A stretch of DNA of 34,654 bases from Zychaea mexicana (Eukaryota; Mucoromycota; Mucoromycetes; Mucorales; Lichtheimiaceae), in NCBI RefSeq assembly GCF_025766255.1, contig NW_026516892.1, forward strand, positions 1 through 34,654, written 5' to 3'. Below are positions 1 through 10,260 of the stretch, piece after piece; within the stretch, counting starts at the first letter, position 1, and every line of letters starts with the position of its first letter. The notes beneath the pieces are model-generated. The model was not told the origin of the DNA. It searched no databases and worked only from the letters and a program-made list of their open reading frames with translations. The position numbers were made by a program, and so were the translations under genes.

Positions 1-130
1 CTACAGCAACAACTGTTACAACAAACGGAAGCTACGGCACCTGATAATAATAACGGGCAAAGTTAATTACAATACCATTGACTTGCCTGCATCACAGCAT
101 GACCACAACATATAGAATTGCCACGGCGAT
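1..130 (+). repeat. Truncated fragment of the dispersed subtelomeric element, at the window edge
   Basis: The first ~120 bases are recognisably similar to 10550-10660 and 25135-25245. Shared features are the CAGCAACAA...TTACAACAAACGGAAG stretch, then GTCAAAGTTAATTAC-like sequence, then a GACCACA-type motif. They are therefore the tail of another copy of the dispersed element, cut by the window edge and replaced after ~130 by the 171-bp satellite. No coding potential is seen. Confidence 0.7.
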
Positions 131-134
131 TACT

Positions 135-1030
135 TAGTAGGTGGAGTATACCTAGTATACCTAGGTATACCCCAGGTATACTCAAAATTTTTATTTGATA
201 TTTAGATAGAAAAACAGTCCAGGAACACGATTTATTATGATGAAAAGTCCGACTTCATTAATAGGTTGTGGAGATATAAGCCATTTACTATTGAGCAAAG
301 GGTAATCTCTAGTAAGTATGCCTAGTATACCCTAGGTATACCCCAGGTATACTCAAAATTGGTATTTGATATTTGGATAGAAAAATGGTCTAGGAACACG
401 ATTTATTATGATGAAAAGTCCTACTTCATTAATAAGTTGTAGAGATATAAGCCATTTAATATTGAGCAAAGGCAATCCGTACTAAGTATGCCCAGTATAC
501 CCTAGGTATACCCCAGGTATACTCACAACTTTTATTTGATCTTTGGATAAAGAAATAGTCCAGGAACACGATTTATTATGATGAAAAGTTCTACTTCATT
601 AATAAGTTGTGGAGATATAAGCCATTTATTATTGAGCAAAGGGTAAGCCGTACTAAGTATGCCTAGTATACCCCAGGTATACCCCAGGTATACTCAAAAT
701 TGGTATTTGATATTTGGATAGAAAAACGGTCTAGGAACACGATTTATTATGATGAAAAGTCCTACTTCATTAATAAGTTGTAGAGATATAAGCCATTTAA
801 TATTGAGCAAAGGCAATCCGTACTAAGTATGCCCAGTATACCCTAGGTATACCCCAGGTATACTCACAATTTTTATTTGATCTTTGGATAAAGAAATGGT
901 CCAGGAACACGATTTATTATGATGAAAAGTCCTACTTCATTAATACGTTGTAGAGATGTAAGCCATTTAATATTGAGGAAAGGGTAATCTCAACTAAGTA
1001 TGCCTAGTAGACCTAGGTCTACCCCAACGA
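135..1030 (+). repeat. 171-bp tandem satellite, five units plus a degenerate sixth box
   Basis: A block with the core CCCAGGTATACTC recurs at about 171, 342, 512, 683 and 853, giving spacings of 170-171 bp. A decayed sixth box lies near 1005-1026. Each box carries nested palindromes (GTATAC, CCTAGG). In the first unit the 16-bp GTATACCTAGGTATAC at 155-170 is a perfect palindrome. Between boxes is a conserved AT-rich spacer containing GGAACACGATTTATTATGATG. The array lies directly downstream of the 3' end of the minus-strand helicase gene. It is non-coding. Confidence 0.9.
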
Positions 1031-1236
1031 TTTTTTAAAGTATAGATCCATTTGATAAGTAAAATATATTTAAGAATATAAGAATAGAAAGAATAAGAGT
1101 CAAAAAGAGAGAAAGGGATACAAGATAAAAGAGACAAGAGAGATCTAATATAAAAGATAAAAAGGGGAGCAGAGAAGAAGATATAATAATAGTATATATA
1201 AAAAATCGAAAAGAGGAGAGAAGAGAGGTAAAGGTT
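1030..1236. other. A/G-rich downstream region of the recombinase-helicase gene
   Basis: About 200 bases, almost all A and G on the plus strand, so the transcript of the minus-strand gene would carry a pyrimidine-rich 3' UTR. No open frame is seen. A comparable purine-rich stretch follows the stop codon of the second helicase gene (14475-14680). Confidence 0.5.
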
Positions 1237-4200
1237 CTATGTGATGAAGAAGTGTGATAAAATTATATGGCCTAAATACATGGCGTTATTTGGATATGTG
1301 TAGGGGCCAGCAGCTATAAGCCAATAGGCAAAGTCTTGTTGTATTTCGATTGCCGTAAGGTGGTTTTTGCTATAGCCCGCTTGGCGTATGAATTGGGGCT
1401 TACGCCGATAGGCTGCCCAGCAGAGACGGTACAAAAGGTCCTCATATGTACCACTACAGTTCGACCAGTTACCATCATGGAAGATGGTTTGGTTCCACTG
1501 GTTAGGCACAAGGCATTTCTTGCAAAAGCCCTCCCTTACTGGTTTTACACATGCTGGGTTAGAGACATAGTGGTCACCAAAGCAACGGAAACATTGACCA
1601 ATATGAGCAATGCATTGGAGAGAGGTTGTATGCTCACTTTCGGCTATGCCAAAAGTAAACAAGCAAGGTATGCAGTGATCCTTGGCTATCATCATAACTG
1701 ACTTAAAATTGTCAGCATCTGATATATACTTTCTCTTTCGAGAAAGACCAAGATATGCATCAGTAGGGGTCGGCTAAGGAAAGGTTTATAGTTTAGTACA
1801 AAATGCTGACAGAATAATAGCAAAGATGACTTTGTGTATACATACAATTGATGGTGGTGTATGATCGATAATCCAATCGGTTGAAGGGCGGACAGTAGTA
1901 GAAGGAGGGAGAGGAGAATCTACAAATAGGTTGGAAGCTTAAGTGTCTAATAATTTGAATAGTAAAATGAAACTATGTGTATACCTTTGATTTTTTGGCA
2001 ATAAGAGCAAAGCTCGACATTACCGTACCCAAAGCAGTTGGTAACTTGAGAGTCTAAAGACTCTGCAAGTATCTGCCGGATGCACTTTGATGCTAAAAAG
2101 ACATCATTGAATGCTTGCCACGGGGATAGGTGCCGGCTTACTCTTTTCAGACTTTGTATTTGTCTTTGTTGGCGTTCAACGTCAACAAAGTACAGACACC
2201 GAGCAGGAGAACCATTGCGACCAGCGCGACCAGTTTCTTGAGCATAATCAAGGATTGATGCAGAGCCGCCAAGGTGAATTACCGTCGAGATGGTAGAGCA
2301 ATCGATACCGGCGCCAAATGCACTTGTTGCAACCATAATCTTTAAATCGCCGGAAACAAAGGCAGTGGTTCTTTCATGTTTTTCTTCCACTGAAAGATTT
2401 CGATGGAAGTATGATATTTGTGTGGTGTGGTGCGGTAGTGCTTGTTTAAGCTTGTTGCTGATGGATGTTGTTGCATCTACTGCAGAGCAGTAGATGATCG
2501 TTGAAGATGGTGATGATGATGGTAAATACTGAGCTTGTAGGTGTGATATTGCTGCAGCTTGCGGAGTAGTAGTGTTGATGATTTTATAACAGAGGTTTGG
2601 TCGCATTGACGGCTGTCGTATGATTGAAAGGTCTGCGCCAAACATGTCATGTAAGTCGGATTCGAATGATGGTGGAATTGTTGCGGATAAAAGAAGGAAT
2701 GGTACGGTGAGTGAACGGAGGAAAAGGAGTGTATATAATGCCGGACGGAATGAACGCCATGTGATTGCTGTATGCACCTCATCAATTACGACTCGGGCTA
2801 GCTGATTATGGTCGTTTACTTGCTGGACAATATTTAGGAACCGTTGACTGCTGGCATGTTCCACTTGGACGATGATGATGTTGGGCAAGGGGTGCTGCAT
2901 AGTAATATTGGGAGTGTATTCTATTACAGACAACCCAGCTTGCTGAATGCGCCGTTTCATATCGGCCAAAAGTGCAACGAGAGGAACAACAACAACTGTT
3001 GTCAAGTGCGGCTCGACTAGTGCAGGGACAAGGAATAGCAGGGACTTACCAGAGCCTGTAGGTTGGATGGCAAGTATGCTAGATTTCCGGGAGATGACGG
3101 TGGTGACAAGCTGTGCCTGTTCAAATGAGCGGAAGGAAGGCGACAGCGAGTTGGTTGCTTTACCAAGTGCATTAAGCAGCTGTGGTGTGACAGGTGATCC
3201 TACAGTAGAGAGCAATATTAATTATGATTTTACATGTAAGGTTGATGAAAAAAAAGGATGTACCTTGCGGAAGTGCTGGTGGTGTCGAAGTGGTTGTTGA
3301 CTGGCGCCTGTCCAAGTCATTTTGCACTTGCAAACGGTGTTGCATCTCGAGCAATGCAACGTTCTCAGCAGCAGCAACATTTGCCAGAAATTGTCCGTGT
3401 TGGACAGCAACTCTATCCTGCTCCGCCTGCGGAATAGCACCCGGAAAGAGATGACGCCCAGGGCCGACACCTGTAATAGAAGAATGGTGAATATATCAAT
3501 GAATGGTTGTGAAATTATAAGGACGCAGATAACATACCAAGAAAATCATGCCACATTTCAGAAGCAATAAAATACTCTTCTATTGCTACTGAAGAAAGTG
3601 CTTTTGAGTCGGTCGATGCTTGTGCGTAGTTATGTGCGGCAGTTTTGGACGAGTGGCCTGCCTGCAGGTCCACTGTATAATTTGAGCCATGATGAGCCAG
3701 CAAATGTTGGATGTGATATCTTGAAAATGCGACTGATACATGGCGGTAATCTTGGAAACTCAGACGAGAAGGAAGGAGTTGATGCCAGCGGGCTTGAAAA
3801 TATGTGCGGAGAAGGTCGGCTGACATTTTTACGCCATTGCGCACAAAGAAGTATGCCATCGTATCAAGCATTTTTTGTTCGGAATTTGAGCATTCATAAA
3901 TGAAGAGGCTAGTGAAATAAATAGAGTTAGACATTGCATGGTAGACTTTTAAAATGTAAATACCTTTCTATGGGACGGATGAAGGTGATATAGTTAAGAA
4001 ACAAGCGGACAAGAGAGTGAGGGATAAAACGGGCGATAGCTTGGTCGCGTTGTTTAATGTTACGTGTTTTCTGGTACGTTGTTAGAAGCATCAATGTTTG
4101 ATGTTCATTTGACCAGTATAAGTTGCGTGTTGCATGTGTCGTATTTTGTAGTAAAGTGCCTTCTAGCTCTGTGGCCCGAGCTGTTTGGCCGTATGTGAGG

Positions 4201-7182
4201 TGCATTAGCATGAACAAATCGCGTTGGATATGTTCAGCTGTGGTGATGTAATTTTTAATGGTGGACAGATTGTAAGTTGTTTTGTTGTTTGTTATATGTT
4301 GAATATAATGACGGGATAAGTGTGGTGTGCTGTGTATGTGGTGAAGGATGTGGCCAAATTGATGCCGGAGGTTGTTTTTTGGGTCGGTAAAAAATGAATA
4401 ATTGATATCACGATTGTTGAAATCGTCGTACAGATGTATGGGTTTGTTGTTGCGGAATTGAAGAAGGTTGTTGAGGTCGATGTTAAAGGTGAGTTTGTTG
4501 ATGTTTTGCTGTATACTGGTTTTTAAGTTGGTGACTAAGAGACGCAAATCATGTACATGAATGCGCTCGTTCGTTTCGACCATAGCAAGTGACAGATGGT
4601 TTGTGTGTGGTGTCCATGTGATTTTGTCAGTGACAAATTCTGACGAGTCAGAGATTGACGCAATCCGGCTGTATTCGGCAATAGCAGCATATGCAGACGA
4701 CTTGCCATCGATCAAGTAATCTTGGTAATTTGTGGTAAAGCTAAAAAAGAGTTTGTTAGGCAAGTGTGGAAGGTGTAATGTAGAATGGAAAAAGCAAAGA
4801 ACTTACACTGTAATTAAGTTTTGATTTGTATGGCGTGTGTAAATATCGTTAAGTAAAAGTAAGCGGAACCAGTACTTGATCTGCGAAATAAAAGGTGCGA
4901 TGGAGGTGACGTCTTTGAACTGCCCATTGAATTGCAAGGACGAAGCAATAACAAACCGAGCAATGGTATATCCATTGGTTGCGACATCAAAACGTTTTTC
5001 TTCTTTCAATAATGCCATCCACAATTTACAGATTTCTGATTCAATCTGTGCGGCGGTGTGTGTTGATAATTGGGCTGGATTGACATTTGTGGACAGTGTT
5101 GCGATATTGGTGAGTATGGTAGAAATAGTGGAAGACCAGGTACCCAAAACAAAAGACCAGTGAGGAGAACGACGGATGCGAAGTAAGAAGGTTAATAGAT
5201 TGGCGCCAGTTTGGGTATACCGTTGGATAGTGGGCCGCTCAAGTTGGTTGAATCCGTGATCAGGGAGTGGTTCGGAGAGTCTAAAGAAAAGCAAATAAGT
5301 TAGAGTGGATGACTGAAACAAAGTAGATAGTTTCGACACTTACTTTTTCTGTTTAAGATAACGACGAAGGGTATAGTCTTTTTCAGGAATAGAGTTGTGC
5401 AAGCGGACAAAAAGCTGCTTATTAACTTTTGCTACAACTTTTAGCACATTTTCCTCTGCATGGATTTTCTTTGTTAAATCGTAGATAGTGACAGGGATGT
5501 TTCTTGATGTACGATTAGGATGTTGTTGTTGGTGTTGGTTGTGTGCTATAAAGAATAGTGAGCAAGTTGACAATGCTATAAATGTAGAATAGCTATCAAA
5601 GTAAAAAAAAAGTACCTGTTTTCCACTGTTCGACAATGTCATACCACTTTGTGTGAACAAAAAACCATGGGATAAGCTTGCGGTCGGTATCAACATTTGA
5701 CGTTTGGCCAAAGGCAGGTTCCAGACGAGTAAAGGCATTGGCAATGATTGCATGATTGCTTAATAATGAAGCATCTGGTGCAGGTACAGTGACAGTTGGT
5801 TGCTCAGTTGGTGCAGCTACTGGCAAACCACAGTTTTGACAGTGGCGCTGCATTACTTGAAAGTGGGTAGTTTTAAACCCACAACGGCATTGGACATATC
5901 GCTTGGCATCGACAAGAAGTGCAGTTACGTTTCCTATAAAGTCATCAGTATTTCAATGTAATATAAAAGGTAAACGTCATAGGAAAGATACATACCATTA
6001 TTGTTGGGATACTTGACATTTACTTTTTTCTGGTGTGTTTTGCGAATGTGTCGCTTACGAGCAGATTTTGAAGAAAAATATAAAATGCATTCATCGATAC
6101 CGCAAAGAATACCTGAATGCTGTGTAGGTTGCGATGTACCCGGCTCTGTACTATCGCTTTCAGTACCGCTATTATTGCTAGATTCACTTTCTGAACCACT
6201 AGATGTAGAGGAATGTGCCGAACGACTAGGGTTATAGTTACTGCCACTATCATGTATGTTTGCATCGATAATGTTTTGGTGTAGACGGTGGGTGAATGAT
6301 GATGTTGATGAAGGCAGAGCTGATTGGGGATAAGATGCCTGGGCGGAAAGTGGTGTAGACGAGATCACAGGAGCTGGACGTCTTTTGAAGACTATAAGGA
6401 TGTAAAAAATTAGAGATTGTAAAAGAGTAAAATGACTATGGATACATACTTTTGCTTAGAGTAGGTTTGCGATTATCTGAAGTGTTTTGAAAGTTTGACA
6501 ATTGAATTATTTTTAATAAGTAGAAAATGACAGTGTGAATACTTTTATAAGTTTACCTTGGCTGATATCTGAACGCTCTGAAATTGCAATTGACGACTTT
6601 TGGGTAGATTGGAATACCGGTTGCTGTGTACGTACAGCACTGGGCTGAGCCCGGAACTTTCCTTTTTCCAAGGCAGAACGACGAGGAGCAACTAGCGACT
6701 GGTTTGTACGTGCACCAGAATGAGCATTTCCTACTGGAGAGCTTGATTCTACAACCTTTCTCTTTTTTAACAAAGGAGGGGAAGCAGCCTTTGGAGCTAA
6801 AAAAAGAAGTGCATTTTCATTTTCAGAGAATCAGATGTAAATAGGAAAGAAAAATGAGAGAGGAATGATATTTACAAGTAGCAGCCTCTTGGGAATCATC
6901 CCAGCTAAAATCCGATGGAAGACTTTCCAAGGAGTTTCTACGTTCTGGACGAGGTGAACGGTTACCCTGACGTACAGGGAGCAAAGCAATAGCTGGTGAA
7001 GCCAACAAGGGAGACGATTGGCCAGCAGGCAAAGCAGGGAAAGGCTCTTGCTGCGGCAGCAAAGGCGAAGGCGAAACCGGGTCCTCAATAGGCAACTGGC
7101 TGTTGCCAGTGACGAACGACTTTGCCAACGAAGCCCACGAGCGGACCTTGGAAGCATAAGAGTTGGAGCTATTGGCGGACAT
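1237..7182 (-). CDS. Zinc finger / tyrosine-recombinase-like / RecQ-type helicase fusion protein (telomere-linked helicase type), 13 exons
   Basis: Exons (minus): 7182-6876, 6796-6557, 6476-6450, 6391-5996, 5933-5616, 5545-5344, 5280-4807, 4740-3964, 3908-3538, 3470-3264, 3199-1985, 1919-1846, 1773-1237. All phases agree and give ~1714 aa without a break. Residues 1-190 are Ser/Pro-rich with an NLS-like KKRKV. A C2H2 finger uses C288, C293, H306, H311; a second Cys/His cluster lies at 339-358. Residues 655-1037 hold a tyrosine-recombinase pattern: ARATEL (R843), QDYRH (R969), GHSSKTAAHNY (H999, Y1008, spacing 9). A RecQ-like helicase follows: PTGSGKS (K1158), DEVH 1246-1249, SAT 1278-1280, ETGRAGRNG near 1430, then Cys 1479/1495/1504/1507 as in RecQ zinc-binding domains. 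Exon 13 adds a Cys-rich tail. Known of the family: RecQ-like helicases sit next to telomeres in several fungi. Inferred: nuclear, acts on chromosome-end or element DNA. Splicing is by eye. Confidence 0.87.
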
Positions 7183-7319
7183 GTTTGAGTTTAAGGAGGT
7201 TTTCTTGAAAAAGCTATTGTTAAATGATTAGTACATCGGAATCACTTTTAAAAATAAAGGGAAAAAGATGATTTTCAAATAAAGGCTAAAGAGTGAAAAT
7301 GTAACTGAATGATAGAAAT
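7183..7319. other. Proximal 5' region of the fusion gene
   Basis: AT-rich sequence directly upstream of the ATG at 7182, with no competing open frame. It is probably 5' UTR. The start was chosen because it opens the longest continuous spliced frame and the first exon has a normal GTAAAT donor at 6875. Confidence 0.4.
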
Positions 7320-7700
7320 AGAAAGAGAGGGGAAAATCCACCTAAATAACCTAAAAGGAAAGAAGGGAGAAAAATCTACCAAAAGAACGGAAAAGGAAAG
7401 AGAGGGAAAACTCTACCCAAGTGACTGAAAAGGAAAGAAAGGGGAAAAATCCTCCAAGTGACTGAAAAGGAAAGACAGGAGAAAATTCCACTAAAATGAC
7501 TGAAAAGGAAAAGAGGAGAAAAATCTACCCGAGTGACTAAACAAGAAAGATAGGAGAAAAATCTACCAAAACGACTAAATAGGAAAGAAAGGTAAAAAAC
7601 TAATGAAATGACTAAATAGGAAAGAAGGGAGAAAAATCTACCCAAGTGACTAAATAGGAAAGAGAGAGGAAAAACCCACTAAAAAGACAGAAAAGGAACC
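7320..7700 (+). repeat. 37/38-bp minisatellite upstream of the fusion gene
   Basis: The phrase TGACTGAAAAGGAAAG, or TGACTAAATAGGAAAG further on, recurs at 7422, 7459, 7497, 7534, 7572, 7609, 7647 and 7684, alternating 37 and 38 bp. Decayed units extend left to about 7320, giving roughly ten units. The minus-strand frame across it (SYLVISLVF-like repeats) comes from the periodicity and is not a gene. It lies between candidate TATA boxes and the start codon of the minus-strand gene, so it may be part of a long 5' leader. Confidence 0.9.
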
Positions 7701-7704
7701 AGGA

Positions 7705-7798
7705 CTTTTATATAGTAAAGAGCAGCTGTACACTCACATTTAAGTAACTAAAAGTTGGGGGAAGGAGAAAAGTGTTTCAAACGTTGGCTCTTTATATA
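7705..7798 (-). promoter_or_regulatory. Candidate TATA elements of the fusion gene
   Basis: Read on the minus strand, TATATAAAAG lies at 7714-7705 and TATATAAA at 7798-7791. Both are upstream of the 37/38-bp repeat and point towards the gene starting at 7182. If used, the 5' leader would be ~500-600 nt and contain the minisatellite. Confidence 0.35.
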
Positions 7799-7799
7799 C

Positions 7800-8009
7800 T
7801 TTTTTCTGACTTTAAAGACTGAGCTTTAAAGAGATGGTGACTGGCTTTGATAGATTCCAGAAGGTTCTACAGTATCTTGATCATTTTTTCAAAAGGCTAC
7901 ATTTTTTTGTGAAGACATGTTTTTTATTGAAGACATTGATGATTTTATTTGGTGGAAAAAGAGAAGAAAGTTATGATGGAAAGGGAGAGAGAGAGACAAA
8001 ATGAATTTT
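7800..8009. other. Intergenic region with no recognisable feature
   Basis: AT-rich sequence between the upstream region of the fusion gene and the 3' end of the small minus-strand gene. Short plus-strand frames here are antisense shadows. Confidence 0.4.
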
Positions 8010-8680
8010 CTAATGACCAAAAGTATGATAATAACGGCCATACGCACGTTCTTGACTCTTGGCTTCAGCCATCATATTTACTAATGACTGAATATGATGT
8101 AAGAAGAAGCCAACATTCTCGAACGATGTCAGATAGTTCATTGTAGGAATGATTGGTGTGATTAAAGGACGCAAAGGAGAAAAGTCATTTTCCTCCAAAT
8201 AGGCCCAGTTGTCCGAGGAGAACTAAAGAAAGTATGTTAGTAAAAAAGTAGGGTGAGAAAGAAAAAGGTTACGTACGGAGAGGAAGAAAGGCCAGTTAAA
8301 CTTGTCGGAAAAGAGGATTGGCCAGGCGCCAGCTTGCTTGTAGAAAGCCAGCATACGATAACCGACAGTTATTGTATGGCTAGGCTTGGCAGATCTTGGC
8401 AATCCAACTAGAAAAAGAGGAATTAGAAATAATTTGTGTAAGTTTGTATTTGGAAAGTACCTTTCGCCAATTCATTCAGTTCTCTCTTGTAGCCAAGTTG
8501 ATTCAGATTACCGCCATTCTTGTAGTGGAGGTAAGCGCACAAGATGGCACGGACGGACTTTATCAATTTTTGATCTAAAGCTTCGAAGGGTGTTCCGCTG
8601 ATTGCATGGTGGATGATTTGCTCTGGTCGCTGTTCATTGTAGTTACGGATATAACTAAAAAAGTTGATGCCTAGAATCAT
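8010..8680 (-). CDS. Small spliced gene, unknown function (about 187 aa, 3 exons)
   Basis: Exons on the minus strand are 8680-8461, 8407-8277 and 8222-8010. The introns are 53 and 54 nt (GTACTT...CTAG and GTACGT...TTTAG), and all phases match to a TAG stop. The product is a non-repetitive mixed-composition protein without obvious signal peptide or membrane helix. I do not recognise a domain; it is rich in aromatics (PILFSDKFNWPFF, NFFSYIRNY). The ATG at 8680 coincides with the edge of a 39-bp palindrome, beyond which dispersed-repeat sequence begins. The gene may therefore have lost its original 5' end to a repeat insertion. A longer frame up to 8776 exists but would be made of repeat sequence, so I did not use it. 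Confidence 0.6.
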
Positions 8681-8716
8681 TTTCGGCGTGGCGACCTGGT
8701 CGCCACGGCGAAAATG
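8678..8716. other. 39-bp near-perfect palindrome at the gene/repeat boundary
   Basis: Two 19-nt arms flank a single central T at 8697. The left arm runs CATTTTCG-G-CGTGGCGACC; the right arm runs GGTCGCCACG-G-CGAAAATG. Eighteen of 19 arm positions pair, the exception being one G:G. The inner CGTGGCGACC is the same phrase that opens the 40-bp GTGGCGACCGATGACAACGG units of the dispersed element. The left end is the start codon of the small minus-strand gene. Confidence 0.9.
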
Positions 8717-9010
8717 ATGACAACGATGACAACGGAAATTTATTTCAAGTGGCGACCGATGACAACGGAATGACAACGGGATTTGGGCAATGTAATTGGT
8801 GGAAAATGGCGAATCTACTGGGGAACAGCAAAGGGCGCTCCACTTTTATTTTTCTCTGCCACAAAAAATACTTTACTGTACTCTTTTTTTTAATGTAAAA
8901 GCGAAGACGGTTTCAAAAAAAAAGGTAACACATCTTATGACGACCTCGCTGAAGAACATTCTGGCATTGGGGAGGGCGGCCATGTTTTAATTAGTAGATG
9001 GAGCAGAATT
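8690..9010 (+). repeat. Diverged partial copy of the dispersed element
   Basis: 8745-8850 matches 10130-10310 (GTGGCGACCGATGACAACGG, GGAATGACAACGGGATT, CAATGTAATTGGTGGAAA). After that a decayed match continues: the A-run near 8910 and GGCATTGGGG near 8963 parallel 10400-10460. No coding frame is supported. Confidence 0.65.
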
Positions 9011-9164
9011 GTGTTGACGGATTTTGTTTCTATAGGAATTGGACTCGCTCCAACGATTACTGTTTGAATCTGGTGTAAATTTACAAGGAAAAGAGGTAAA
9101 GGCTAGCCGTCTTTTTGCTCGTGAACGTTCTGTGCGGCCTTGTGCGTGTACTTTTGTTTCTTGT

Positions 9165-9760
9165 GTTAATGATTTCCTGTACATTGTATAGCCACGATGG
9201 AGAATGGCGGTGCTATTTCATGTACAACAACAAAAATAACAGCAATAACCACACAAAGCGACGACGGTCTCACGATCCACTGATTCAAATAGCATACAAC
9301 GACAACCAGTCGAACGAGCAGCTTCTTCCGAACACGACGGTCGTAGTGGCATGTCTCTGCGATTGTTTTTGAAGGAGTGACAGCAGGAACAGTCGGTGGA
9401 TATGCGATTGTATTACACCCTACTGGCAAAAATAAAAGTAACAACCACGAAGACGACGACGGTCTCACGAACCATGGATTCGAATTGTACACAACGACCA
9501 CCAATCGAACGAGCAGCGTCTTCCGAACACGACAATTGTTGTAGCATGTCTCTGCGATGGTTTTTAAAGGAGTGGCAGCAGGAACAGTCGGTGGATATGC
9601 AATTGTATTACACTCTACTGGCAAAAATAAAAGTAACAACCACGAAGACGACGACGGTCTCACGATCCACTGATTCGAATTGTACACAACGACCACCAAT
9701 CGAACGCGCAACTTCTCCCGAACACGACGATTGTTGTTGCATGGCACTGCGATGATTCTG
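9165..9760 (+). repeat. 195-bp tandem array (three units), 5' part of dispersed element copy A
   Basis: CGGTCTCACGA recurs at 9265, 9460 and 9655, exactly 195 bp apart. Each unit continues GATTCGAATTGTACACAACG, then ACCACCAATCGAACG, then CGAACACGACGATTGTTG-type sequence. 195 is divisible by 3, so both strands show long open frames (e.g. minus 9166-9747). These are products of the repeat. Two further units with the same spacing sit at 13504 and 13699. Confidence 0.9.
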
Positions 9761-10260
9761 GAAGGAGTAGGGACAGGAACGGGGATGGATATGCGATTCT
9801 ATTATACACCAGGCAACAAAAGAAATAAATTAGCACCCACCAAAAAGAACGACGTTTTTTGCGATCCTCTACTGTTATTCTCTGTCTCTTTACTACTATC
9901 GTCATCCTCGTCATCATCAAATCACCACCACATTATCATCATCATGGGCACCACACTGCCGCAAAAGTAAATTTGTCTTGTCATCTGTTGCGTTATATCT
10001 ACTTGAGCTGTGTTCAGCAGGAGTGCTCGGAGAAATGGTGCTTCCGGCGCCATTGGCGTTTTTATTGGGCAAAAACAGTGTGATTTCCACAAACTTTTTC
10101 AAGTGGCGATCGATGACAACGGGATTTTTGAAGTGGCGACCGATGACAACGGAATGACAACGGGATTTTTGATGTGGCGACCGATGACAACGGAATGACA
10201 ACGGGATTTTTAAAGTGGCGACCGATGACAACGGAATGACAACGGGATTCGGCCAATGTA
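9760..10260 (+). repeat. Dispersed element copy A: linker and 40-bp tandem units
   Basis: 9865-10100 (CTCTACTGTTATTCTCTGTC through GGCAAAAACAGTGTGAT) is closely repeated at 13910-14125 and 24470-24705. It runs into tandem ~40-bp units of GTGGCGACCGATGACAACGG-AATGACAACGGGATTTTT at 10101-10250. These end at ATTCGGCCAATGTAATTGG, which contains an inverted CCAAT box (ATTGG). Non-coding. Confidence 0.85.

Noticed and set aside
1336..1701. 121-codon plus-strand frame opposite the Cys-rich tail
   Set aside because: Antisense shadow of the last exon of the fusion gene, which has matching splice phases and a counterpart in the second gene.
9166..9747. 193-codon minus-strand frame with repeated VVVYNSN-WIVRPSSSSWLLLLF blocks
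   Set aside because: It is the 195-bp tandem repeat (a multiple of 3) read through; copies elsewhere carry frame-breaking changes and no other coding signal exists.
10101..10250. CRISPR-like array from the regularly spaced GTGGCGACCGATGACAACGG units
   Set aside because: Units are contiguous with no unique spacers, and the context is eukaryotic; it is a 40-bp minisatellite.
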